Shown here piece after piece: positions 8,806 to 17,879 of a stretch of 40,434 bases of DNA. Position 1 is the first letter of the stretch. Each line of letters starts with the position of its first letter. Origin of the DNA: Hydnum rufescens UP504 (lineage: Eukaryota > Basidiomycota > Agaricomycetes > Cantharellales > Hydnaceae). Under the pieces are notes generated by a model. The model did not search any database. It had not been told where the DNA came from and saw only the letters and a program-made list of their open reading frames with translations. A program made the translations under genes and the position numbers. The stretch is taken from assembly GCA_014904985.1 (NCBI GenBank), contig MU129267.1:1-40434 (forward strand), in the 5' to 3' direction.

Positions 8806-11130
8806 ATGGCTCCCTGATCATGGGCCCAAGGGACCAGATGTGAATACCTCAATGGCTATGGTCCTGAATACATCACTGCCTGCAAAAATCACTCACAATC
8901 ACAATGGTTTGAAAAGTTCTATAGTGCATGGTTTGTGTTGTACCACATCAGCTTGCCTGATGATTTTGAACTGGTCCCTGGGGCTACATACAAAGAGCCA
9001 AGTGATCCCAAAGCGCTTTGTACATATGAGAAGAGTTTGACAAAAAATGATTGGTATGTGCTATTTTGGGCTCTATTCATGCTATTTTACTGACCTACAC
9101 ATCTGAAGGCATTGAGACATTGGTTTAAGCATCATTGGAGTCCAAGGAAGGTATGCAAGGATGATGAAGACAGCTCCACCAACATCACCAAGGATATATT
9201 CCCTGTCCTTCTACCTGAATCGCTCTCCATTCCCAACTCTATGGTTGAATTTCCTGGCATTCCGAAGCCATGTTGCAAACAGCTCATTCATGTATACTTG
9301 GCACTATTCTATGACAAGCGAGTTAAGCCTGCCATCAACATCCAGCTTGCCATTGACCACAATCAGCCACTACCCTCCGGAAAAGTGCAATGGGATGATA
9401 TCATAATGCAGCAGCAGATCACCAAAGAAAAATGGCTTGCCAAGACTATAGAAATCCAGCAGATCATCAAGGAAAGACAGATGATGGATTATGAGAATGT
9501 GGTCAAAGTGTGGGAGGGCAGGAACATGGACCTAAAGTCACTGGAGAAACAACAAGTGTAAGTAATTAATCCTGCCCCTAATTTCACTCTCATACTCAGT
9601 TTACTTTCCTAGGGCTTGTGACAACCTTAACCCATGGCTTGAGAAGGTCTTATTGATGATGCAGGAATGTACAGGAAAATCCTTGATGATTATTGTCAGT
9701 GGACCAGAATTGAAGAGCCAAGGCGATATGGTTGTGACATGGTAAGTCTGCCATCTGCATCTAATTCTCAATTCTACCCCTGAGATGTCCCAGTATGCAC
9801 CAAGGTGTCATGCCAGGTTCCCATCCCATTGACTTCAACACATTTGCCACTTCCCTTTTTACAGACACAGTTATTCCCAAGTACATCAAGTTCCTGAAGA
9901 TAGTACACCATATGCATACTCTTCGACTGTTCAGAATGAATTAGGACTCTTAATCCTAATATGCCCTCAGCACAAAATGAGCGTGAGGAGAAATATGGCC
10001 TCCTTTCCAACACTGCTCCTCCAATGGATGTTGCAGACACCAAGAATGATGTCAATCTGGATGAGGATGATGAAGTGAGCCATGTAAACAGTAATGATAG
10101 CACCAACAGTTGAAGATGTCCACCCCGATGGCCCACTGAAAACTCCTGACATCAGTTCTACAATTGGCTTGAATGAAGATCTGCGAGAGGACACCCTCGC
10201 TGATGATGCCACTGTGAACCAAAACCAGCAAGAGGATTCCATCCCTGATGATGCAATGGGCCTGAACCCAAGTCAGCTAGAGGGTGTCCCCATTGACAAT
10301 TCAATCACCTCCAGCCAAAACCCGTGAGAGGATGCCCCCATTGACAGTGCAATCTGCTCAAACCAAACCCTGCAAGAGGATATCCCCGCCGATGGTGCTG
10401 TCAATAGTAGAGGACACAAATCTGAGCATGACATCAGGGCCAAAAGTGGTATGTTTAAACTGTAGTCTCTTTTCTTGCTAAAATAATTACCTTTGGGCTA
10501 TCTGGTAGGACTGCAGCCCATGAACTGACAAAAACAGATGAAGTGTAAGACTCACAATGCAGATCTTCATGATTCAACTGAGAATGGTGGCAAGCAGCCT
10601 TGTCATTCAGATTGCCAACTTCCTCCATCATCCTCACCTTCAGCTGTCAATGTATTACCATCAGTGCCTCCCATTCCAACTACCACTCCCTTGTCTTCAG
10701 CCCTTATTTCTCTCCCTCTTGAATCCCTTATGTCCAGTGTGCCAAAGTGGCTGATGGACCATCTCAATGTCCTTCAGACCCTCACAGTTGGGGGAGAACC
10801 ATGGCAGCAGATTCTAGTGAAGTTGGTTGAGTTGGAACAACAGAGTGGCTTTGTCTGGGACCATGTGAGTCCTTTTGCCCTTTTAGGACCTACACCTATT
10901 GATTTGTAAACAACAATTTGTAAGGCTGGAAAGCTCCCAACAAAAAATCACCCACCTGCTGTTGGGGCATGGTTCAAGTATGCCCAAAGTGCTTGATTCT
11001 GTCCCCCTCCATCTCCACCTAGTGTTTACTCAGCACTCTGGTGGAAGTGGTGGACTGCATGCCAGCCAGACTGGTGTAAGTCCTCAGCTGGGAAGCCCTC
11101 CCAACTCCAACTCAGTCAGCCACAAATGTA
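8806..11130 (+). pseudogene. Decayed basidiomycete-specific gene, 5' part (split by foldback element)
   Basis: The pieces match a family of large uncharacterised Agaricomycete proteins I know only by pattern. Exon 1 (8806-9053) reads EYLNGYGPEYITACK...FYSAWF; its fourth codon is TGA. Exon 2 (9109-9557) has ALRHWFKHHW and a charged coiled region. Exon 3 (9613-9741) has NPWLEKVLLMMQECTGKSL...GPELK. Exon 4 begins at 9794 (GVMPGSHPIDFNTF...IPKYIKFLKIVH). Acidic repeats of about 20 codons follow at 10150-10440, then PKWLMDHL near 10740, KLPTKNHPPAVGAWF near 10930, and ALWWKWWTACQPDW near 11030. Introns at 9558-9612 and 9742-9793 splice in phase. Damage includes TGA at 8815, 10325 and 10994, plus frame slips near 9054 and 10090. 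The acidic repeats are in-frame duplications. The gene resumes at 15796. Confidence 0.65.
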
Positions 11131-11240
11131 GGTCTAGTTAGATATTATGAGCCTTGCATTTATATAGTCTAACTAGAGGTTTTGATGCTGGGGCCCCTGG
11201 GGCTGGCTAACCTGATTTCCATGGTTCAGGCAGGGGCCCC
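11131..11240. repeat. Left terminal inverted repeat with terminal hairpin
   Basis: TCTAGTTAGA (11133-11142) pairs with TCTAACTAGA (11167-11176) around a loop containing TTGCATTTATAT. GGGGCCCCTGGGG follows at about 11190. The block is inverted at 15675-15795. Confidence 0.75.
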
Positions 11241-11459
11241 TGGCTCTGAACTTAGAAAATGACCAGGGAGAAGTCATATAGGAGGGGGGTATCAGGATAG
11301 GTGCTGGAAGGCCTGGGAAGGCCCCTGAATGGGTCAGCGGGCTACATGGGCTTATTGGGCCAATCACAGTTATTATTTTCTCATTGTTTATGATGGGGGA
11401 ATCCCATGTTTCATTCTTATTGACTTGTTTATTATTTATTTATTTATTTATTTAAAAAT

Positions 11460-13195
11460 TCACAGGAAACTACTTAGTAGCACCACACACCCACCCTAGT
11501 GGGTGTGTGGTACCTTCCCTTGCCTCATCGGGGGTTCAGTCAGTTTTCAAAGGGGGGGGATGTCACAGGCAGTATCTATTGTATGATAACCTAGATTAAA
11601 TAAGTAAAAATAAGATTAATATGTTAGTAAAGGAAAAAAATTCGAAGGGAATGCCAAAAGAGCAGCAGGTGCTGCTCTTTTGGCGTCGTGGTACACCTCA
11701 TAATCAAAAAAACTAACCTAATATTGCCACACACCCACTTCAGCGGGTGTGTCGCACCATATTTGTTTCGTGTTTCGTTGTTGTGGAAAATCGAGGGTCA
11801 GGGGTATGGGGGGCAGTGCGGTCCCATGTTTTGCTTTGGACCTGGTCTGTGCATTTGTCGAGTCAGATATCAGGCAGTGGAGATACCTAGAATAATAGTA
11901 TGTTAGTAAAGAAAAAAAAACAAAGGCAATGCCAAAAGAGCAGCTGGTGCTGCTCTTTTGGTGTTGTCACACATCCATAGGGGGGGAAACTCACCTAATA
12001 TTGCCACACACCCGCCGAAGTGGGTGTGTGGCACCATATTTGTTTCGTCCTCGTATATGTTGCGGGAAGTCGAGGATGGGGGGGTATGGGTGGCTGTGTG
12101 GTCCCGTGTTTTGCCCTGGGCCTGATCTGTGCATTCGTCAGGTTGGGTGTCACACGGTAAAATGTACCTAGAATAATGATATGTTAGTAAAGAAAAAAAA
12201 CGAAGGCAATGCCAAAAGAGCAGCCGGGGCTACTCTTTTGGCGTCACGGTACACTGTGTAATAAAAAAAAAACTCACCTACTAGTACCACACACCCGCCG
12301 AAGCAGGTGTATGGTACACAATGTCCTCGTCGGGTGGGTCTTCGCAGAGGGAAAAGACCTAGAAGAACAAATAATAATACATTAGTACAAAAAAAGAAAA
12401 CAGAGGTGCCAAAAAGAGCAGCTTCTGCTGCTCTTTTGGCACTGGTGGGATTAGACATACCTAATATTACCACACACCTGCTTTGGCGGGTGTGTGGTTT
12501 GGAAAGTTTGGTTTGGCAGGAGGCCGTTTGGCCCATGCTCGTTTGGCGGATTGTCGGGTTTTGGTGGCGGGTGGTGTTCGTATGGCAAGTTTTCGTTGGG
12601 CGGGTGTTCATTGGGCAGGTGTTCGTGGGGCGGGTGTTCGTTTCCCAGGTGTTCATTGGGCGGGTGTTTGTTGGGCGGGTGTTCATTGGGCGGGTGTTCG
12701 TTGGGTGGGCATTCGTTGGGTGGGTTTGGGGTCATGGGGTTTGGCTCTGCGGGTTCATACAGGTTTGAGTTCAAGATCTAGAAAATAAATAATATTAGTT
12801 AAATCATTAAAACTTTGCAAGAAGAGCAGCTTACGCTGCTCTTCTTGCACCACAAAATAAAATAAAAATAACAAAAAAAAAACAATCATATAGTACACAC
12901 ACCCACCATGGTGGGTGTGTGGTACCTCGTTTCACTCTGTGGCCACACACCGTCCTGCTTTTCAGGTGCAGACTCTTGTTCGGGTAGGTCATTATACGGG
13001 TTGTCCCCATTCTTACTGGCCTGGTGTCGATACCTGGGGCTGCTGGGGGTTTCATGTTGCTATTTGTTCGTGTGAAAGATGAGACCTAGATTTAAACAAA
13101 AAGAGCAGCTTCACTGCTCTTTTTGCGCTGTTGTAGCTATTCCAAAATAAAACTCACCTAGTGACCACACACTCGCAACGGCAGGTGTGTGGACG
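11460..13195 (-). repeat. Left arm: hairpin-module array, sense on minus strand
   Basis: Seven H2 hairpins start at 11483, 11727, 12004, 12287, 12470, 12894 and 13165. Six H1 hairpins start at 11653, 11931, 12211, 12407, 12817 and 13097. On the minus strand intron-like segments run 11717-11591, 11994-11887, 12277-12168, 12460-12359 and 13157-13086. Donors are GTTAGT, GTGAGT, GTGAGT, GTATGT and GTGAGT; branch sites include TACTAACA; acceptors are CTAG. A sixth, ending at 12778, has a decayed donor. Exons are C-rich on the minus strand. Exon lengths vary and do not keep one frame, so this arm looks non-coding. Confidence 0.75.
12590..12728 (-). repeat. 15-bp minisatellite inside a left-arm exon
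   Basis: About nine tandem copies of a 15-mer, CCCGCCCAACGAACA on the minus strand, reading PPNEH in one frame. The variants CCCATGAAC, ACCTGGGAAACG and CAATG show decay. Related C-rich GAACCCCNNACCC motifs fill the other exons of the element, so this may be a local expansion of the ordinary exon sequence. Confidence 0.75.
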
Positions 13196-13247
13196 TCTAG
13201 TTCCTGTTTGGGCGGTTTCCTTGTTGGGTGGTTGCGTAAGGTGCGGG

Positions 13248-13900
13248 AAAGAAACACAACTCAATGCCAGCAATTGCCGGCATCCAAAAAGCGCCCAAGT
13301 GCGGCGTCACGACTACAGTATGAATTAGTAGCAAGTGACTAAATGTAGAATAAATACCATATAATTAATATTTGTCGAAAGGAAATAAAGAGGCCATAAC
13401 AATGAGTCAGAGTTCACTAAGGCATGCACATTGCAAAGTGGATTGGGCGATTTCTATGCTTCACAATCGGCTTAAATTTAAATATATTGGTGGAATATAT
13501 GTACCCTACATGGGCGATCAATTATTTTGGGCGCTCCCTCCATTTTTCAATTTTTTGTACCTTCAATTCCCTATTTAGGAATTGAAGGTACAAAAATTGA
13601 AAAATGGAGGGAGCGCCCAAAATAATTGATCGCCCATGTAGGGTACATATATTCCACCAATATATTTAAATTTAAGCCGATTGTGAAGCATAGAAATCGC
13701 CCAATCCACTTTGCAATGTGCATGCCTTAGTGAACTCTGACTCATTGTTATGGCCTCTTTATTTCCTTTCGACAAATATTAATTATATGGTATTTATTCT
13801 ACATTTAGTCACTTGCTACTAATTCATACTGTAGTCGTGATGCCACACTTGGGCACTTTTTGGATGCCGGCAATTGCTGGCATTGAGTTGTGTTTCTTTC
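13248..13900. repeat. Near-perfect palindrome at the centre of the foldback element
   Basis: The arms 13248-13570 and 13578-13900 are inverted copies around a 7-bp spacer (CTATTTA). I find one indel in a T/A run next to the centre and three substitutions at 13302-13315. All three substitutions lie in CpG sites of the left arm and are TG or CA in the right arm. Past 13248/13900 the inverted match continues with more divergence into H2 on both sides (13165-13192 and 13948-13980). The equal short frames on both strands (13372-13578 and 13575-13775) are simply this palindrome. It holds no gene I recognise. Confidence 0.9.
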
Positions 13901-13947
13901 TCTCGCAACCACCACCTAACAGGGAAACCACCCAAAGAAGGAAAGAT

Positions 13948-15570
13948 GACCACACACCCGCCGATGCGGGTGTGTGTCACAAGTGAGTTTTTTTTATCGT
14001 AGTAGATACAACAGTGGCAAAAAGAGCAGTGAAAGCTGCCCCCTTTGCGCTGCTTTGAACTTGTTTACTAACACAGCACCTTTCATATAGATCATGACCT
14101 GGTCCTAGGGATCAGCCAAACGACGAAGGCCTGACCTGCCAGGGCCCAAATAGGACCACACCAGGCAACAACACGAGAAGGAAGACCACGACAACGCGAC
14201 GAACACGACAAACGTGACAAACGTGATGAACACAACGACGACAGATGACAATGCGCCCAGTGAATGGCCGCACGAACCCCACACCCACTACGGCAGGTGT
14301 GTGGTTCTCTATAAGATGAGTCCCCCCCTCCAATATGTCCAGCAGCGAAAGCTGCTCCTTTTGCGCTGGTTTTAATTTCTCACTAATGTAAAGATTTTTT
14401 CTAGATTATCCCCTGCCCTACAACCAATGAAATGAAGAACCACCCAACAAGAACGAGCGGAATGGACCCCCGCCAAACAAGGACCCGCCAAATGAACCCC
14501 AAACCCCCCGAAACGACAGCCATGACACGAACGCGCGCCAAAAGCCACACGCCAAACAAAACCCCTGCGAGTGAAGGATCACCCACCAGCAAAGACACAA
14601 AGCGACGTGAAGCCAACGAGTGGCCCCAGGAACCACACACCCGCTGCGGCAGGTGTGTGGTACCACAAGATAAGTTTTTTTATTTTTTATTTTTTTTGTG
14701 GCACAAGAAGAGCAGTGTAAGCTGCTCTTCTTGCAATATTTAATGTTTATTATTCTTCTAGCTTTTGGACTCGCACCCACACGAACCCCCAACCCAAACC
14801 CGCCAAGCGAAACCCCACAACCACGACCCCACCGAACGAAGACCCGGTGAGCAAAACCCCGCCCGAAGACATGCCAAACAACCCACCCCCGACAAAGAAA
14901 ACCGCGAAAATGCGACCAGCGCGACCACGACAGATGACAACGTACGCAGCGAACGGCAGCACAAACCACACCCACTATGGCGGGTGTGGTTCTATATAAG
15001 GTGAGTCCCCCCCAATATATACAGTGGCGCAAAAAGAGCAGTGTAAGCTGCTCTTTTTGTGCTGCCTTTACTTCTTTACTGACTGACTTTTTTTTTCTAT
15101 TAGGTCTTCACCTTTCACACGAGCGAATACCGATGCGAGAACCCCCACGACCCCGCATCTCGAAACCCGGCCGACCATACATGGGGAATATAAAGTACCA
15201 CACCCGCGGCAGCGGGTGCGGTACTACAAGGTGAGCTTTTTTTATTAATCCTGCGGTGCAAGAAGAGCAGCATAAGCTGCTCTTCTTGCAAAGCTTTATT
15301 TTCTAACATATTGTTTTTTTTCCCCTAGATCTTGGACTCGAATCCGCATGAACCCCTGACCCCAAACCCGCCAAACGAACACCCAGCGAATGAAGATCTG
15401 GCAAGCCAAACCCTGCAACCCACCCCACGACCCCGAACCCGCTGAGCTGAACCCCACGACCCCGAACCCAGGGAACCAAGCCAAACCCCCCCCCACATGA
15501 AGGTGAGGCTTTTTCTTTGGCTGTGATCGTGCAAGAAGAGCAGCCTCTGGCTGTTCTTCTTGGGCGCATG
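13948..15570 (+). repeat. Right arm: hairpin-module array, sense on plus strand
   Basis: H2 hairpins start at 13948, 14277, 14633, 14965 and 15195; H1 hairpins at 14012, 14343, 14701, 15027, 15257 and 15531. Intron-like segments are 13983-14090, 14316-14404, 14670-14761, 15001-15103 and 15231-15328. The donors are GTGAGT, ATGAGT, ATAAGT, GTGAGT and GTGAGC, so two have lost the first G. Most have CTAAC or CTGAC branch sites and T-rich tracts, and all end in a YAG or TAG acceptor. A sixth donor at 15503 has no acceptor. Exons of 225, 265, 239, 127 and 174 nt do not keep a common frame. Confidence 0.8.
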
Positions 15571-15619
15571 GGTGAGCCCCACTGGGCGAGCCTATCATTG
15601 TATATAATAATAGTAGTAG

Positions 15620-15650
<31 letters not shown>

Positions 15651-15674
15651 AATAATCCATGGCTAGGGGCCCCA

Positions 15675-15795
15675 GGGGCCCCTGGGCTGCTTGACCAGCC
15701 CCCTTGATTGAATTGCAGGGGCCCCTGGGGGCCCCCCGGGTCTGATATCTAGTTAGACCATATAAATGCAACCTTTGAAGTATCTAATTAGATCC
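15675..15795. repeat. Right terminal inverted repeat with terminal hairpin
   Basis: GGGGCCCC-rich blocks at about 15668-15740 are followed by TCTAGTTAGA (15748-15757) and TCTAATTAGA (15783-15792), which can pair. The AATAAT/AAATA run before it (15600-15657) mirrors the TTTATTTATT run at 11430-11455. Confidence 0.7.
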
Positions 15796-16014
15796 TGATA
15801 ATTGGCTGACCAGGCTGCCCAACTCTCTGCTACTGACAGTCACAATAATTGGGAATGTCTCACCATTTGTGGTAATAATGGTATTATTTGCATTGTATTC
15901 TCACTCTATTGGTGGGTATCTATGCTTGATACAGGCAAACCAGAGGAATATGGATGTTTTGAACAGGCACTAAAGGATGTTGATACTACCTTTGGTGCAT
16001 GCTTGGGTAGATGA
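15796..16014 (+). pseudogene. Decayed basidiomycete-specific gene, 3' part
   Basis: This is the C-terminal continuation of the gene broken at 11130. It reads LSATDSHNNWECLTICGNNG, then IICIVFSLYWWVSML, and ends FEQALKDVDTTFGACLGR before TGA. The NW.CL...G.NG...V...YWW pattern is the usual end of this protein family, so the two parts were one gene before the foldback element arrived. About 25 codons at the junction cannot be aligned confidently. The function of the family is unknown to me. Confidence 0.6.
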
Positions 16015-16056
16015 GAGAGTAAATTTCTGAATCTCTCTTCCAATACTTTCTTTTAT

Positions 16057-16366
16057 GCTAATTTGGATGATCCCACCTCTATATATATTCCTGGCCTTAA
16101 AAAATTCCCACATGATGATGATTCCACCCCCTCTTTATTTATTCTTGGCCTTACATGTCCCTAAGATGATGATTCCACCCTTTCTGTATTTATTCTTGGC
16201 CTTACAATGTTACTCATATGATGATGATTCCACCCCCTCTTTATTTATTCTTGGCCTTACCTGCCCCTATGATGATGATCCCACCCTATATTCTTGTCCT
16301 TACATACCCATATCCTAGTGATTCCCCCTATATGTGTATCCTTGGCCTTATATGCCCACATTATGA
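16057..16366 (+). repeat. Minisatellite, about 63-bp unit, six copies
   Basis: The unit is GATGATGATTCCACCCCCTC, then TTTATTTATTCTTGGCCTTA, then a short variable tail. Copies become shorter and more diverged to the right. The open frame across it is repeat-derived. Confidence 0.8.
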
Positions 16367-16890
16367 GCTCAATTCTACAGATTTCTGAGACTAAACACCA
16401 TGGGACCAGGGTCATCCTAAGCAGTACCCAAAGCTACTTGTGTGATATCATAACTCTAATGCAGAACCTATTAGGACACTGTGGTATCACTGCTAATATC
16501 CAGATTCATGAAATCTGAAGTCAAAGTCTTGCCTAAAGCTTCAAACACACCTACCTTGGCTCACATGTTGATTTTCAAACATTCCTATAATTCCAGGAAA
16601 AACCATAGAATACTAGATATCCAAATTAGAGGTTTTGACCACAGGAAATCAGAGTATTTCACATTTCTCATGTGTCAAGTTCTGAGGATTGCAAGTCCAA
16701 ATACAATGAGATGCTTTCAAATCCTGGGTTTTCATTGAAAGCATTTGGAAAACCTGAAGAATCAGAATAATCTGTTTTTCAATCTTAGACTGGCATGCTT
16801 TGACTCAATAGAGTTGAAGCTACAAGCTTGAACCTAAGTTTGCATCTGGCCTTGCCTCACCTCACCTCACCTCACCAACAGTCTTGCTCT
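16367..16890. other. No recognisable gene; (CCTCA)n at 16855-16876
   Basis: AT-rich DNA without supported coding sequence, with a short CCTCA microsatellite just before the KDZ relic. Confidence 0.5.
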
Positions 16891-17870
16891 TTTGACCCCA
16901 TTCACTACCTTAAGACCCCCTCATGCACAAGCAGAAGAATCGCCCCCAGACTACTGTCATGCATGATTACAATGGTTGTACCTCTACATGCATGGAACAT
17001 ATTGTTCCAAGAGTGGGGGCTCCATTGACCTCCTCAACACATATGGTGTTGATACCTAAATCTCTGGAGACAAGGGGGGAGGTCCCCTATCACTCTGACC
17101 TTCAAAGTACTGAGCTCAGCTTATTTGATGGTCATCAAGATGATGAAACTCTAGGAACTGTACATTATATTGGTGCCCCACATCCCCGCAAACACCACTG
17201 GGCTGTGGTATGTTATGAGTCAAAGGTTTGGGGCCCATATTAATTCTCACTAATTATTCTAGGACAAACCGCTAAAGACATGGATCCCTTATCAAGATGA
17301 TTTCCTTGATGCCATGCTCTGGCATGAAGGTTGTGGAGATGTGTTGATGACACCAGGGTGTCCTGACTGCAAGACTCCGGGAGAGAGCAGTGTATACTGC
17401 TGCAAGGAATGCTTCTTCGACAAGCTTGTTTGCAAAGTATGCTGTGTTTGTCATCACACTAGACTACCCTTTCATTGTACAGAGGTGAGTTCCAATGGAC
17501 TCTGTACACAATTAGCAGCATACTGACAACCAGTCAGCAATGGTCAGGTCAACAATTTGAACCAGTGAGTCTTGTGAGTCTGGGCCTATGAATTCAGCTT
17601 AATCACTCCTCTGACAAATATGATGCATGTCTGAGCCCTAAGCCAGGTCCTTGATCACATAGTTCACCAATGGTCTCCACTACATTAATCTTACCTTCTG
17701 TGGATGCTCCCAATCAAAAGACTGTGGTATCATCAACCAACTCCTTCATCATGTGGGTTGTTCCCTGCAACTGTTCAACACCCACAAACATGTGTGACAT
17801 TCCAACTTTTACACCACTTCTGTTAATTTGGTCATATCTGAATTAAGGATTGGGGAGGAACCAGAAGATG
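16890..17870 (+). pseudogene. KDZ transposon gene, 5' part with CxC2 cysteine cluster
   Basis: Exon 1 ends ...HHWAV at 17207. A 55-nt intron (GTATGT at 17208, TAATTATTCTAG ending at 17262) joins it to exon 2 (17263-17484), which reads DKPLKTWIPYQDDFLDAML, WHEGCGDV, CPDC, YCCKECFFDKLVCKVCC, HHTRLPFHCTEV. The paired-cysteine pattern and the leading W.PY.D..L..ML..EG.G fit the CxC2 cluster found N-terminal to fungal Kyakuja-Dileera-Zisupton (KDZ) transposases. Exon 3 (about 17575-17860) gives SLVSLGL*IQLNHSSDKYDA. After a frameshift it gives NGLHYINLTFCGCSQSKDC...LLHHVGCSLQLFNTHKHV, also as in the family. Stops and the frameshift make it a pseudogene. The DDE transposase domain expected downstream is missing. 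Confidence 0.75.
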
Positions 17871-17879
17871 GAGGAGGTT

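Larger units (their letters stand above)
11131..15795. mobile_element. 4.67-kb foldback element built of hairpin exon-intron modules
   Basis: It is inserted in the gene that runs from 8806 to 16014. The ends are inverted: left GGTCTAGTTAGATA, right (minus strand) GGATCTAATTAGATA. Both continue into TTGCATTTATAT(A/G)GTCTAACTAGA, which can fold back on TCTAGTTAGA as a 10-bp stem. Subterminal GGGGCCCCTGGGG blocks occur at both ends. Inside are two arms of tandem modules in opposite orientation around a near-perfect palindrome. Long inverted arms made of direct repeats is the layout of foldback elements (FB/Galileo type), but no transposase is present. No convincing target duplication is seen: left flank ACAAATGTA, right flank TGATAATTG. 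Intron-like sense points outward in both arms, as if two divergent transcripts began near the centre. Confidence 0.75.

Noticed and set aside
12168..12788. PPNEH-repeat and GGCSLGG-like long frames on both strands
   Set aside because: They arise from the 15-bp minisatellite and C-rich module DNA, which is open in several frames at once.
13372..13775. Same 66-68 aa protein encoded on both strands
   Set aside because: It is a direct result of the palindrome at 13248-13900; no domain and no codon evidence.
11653..15566. H1 hairpins as bacterial-type rho-independent terminators
   Set aside because: They are followed by A/T runs in places, but they sit between donor and branch site in repeated intron-like units of a eukaryote.
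11131..15795. Helitron
   Set aside because: Terminal hairpins and a TC near the left end were considered, but both ends are inverted copies, there is no CTRR terminus, and the flanks are not A and T as required.
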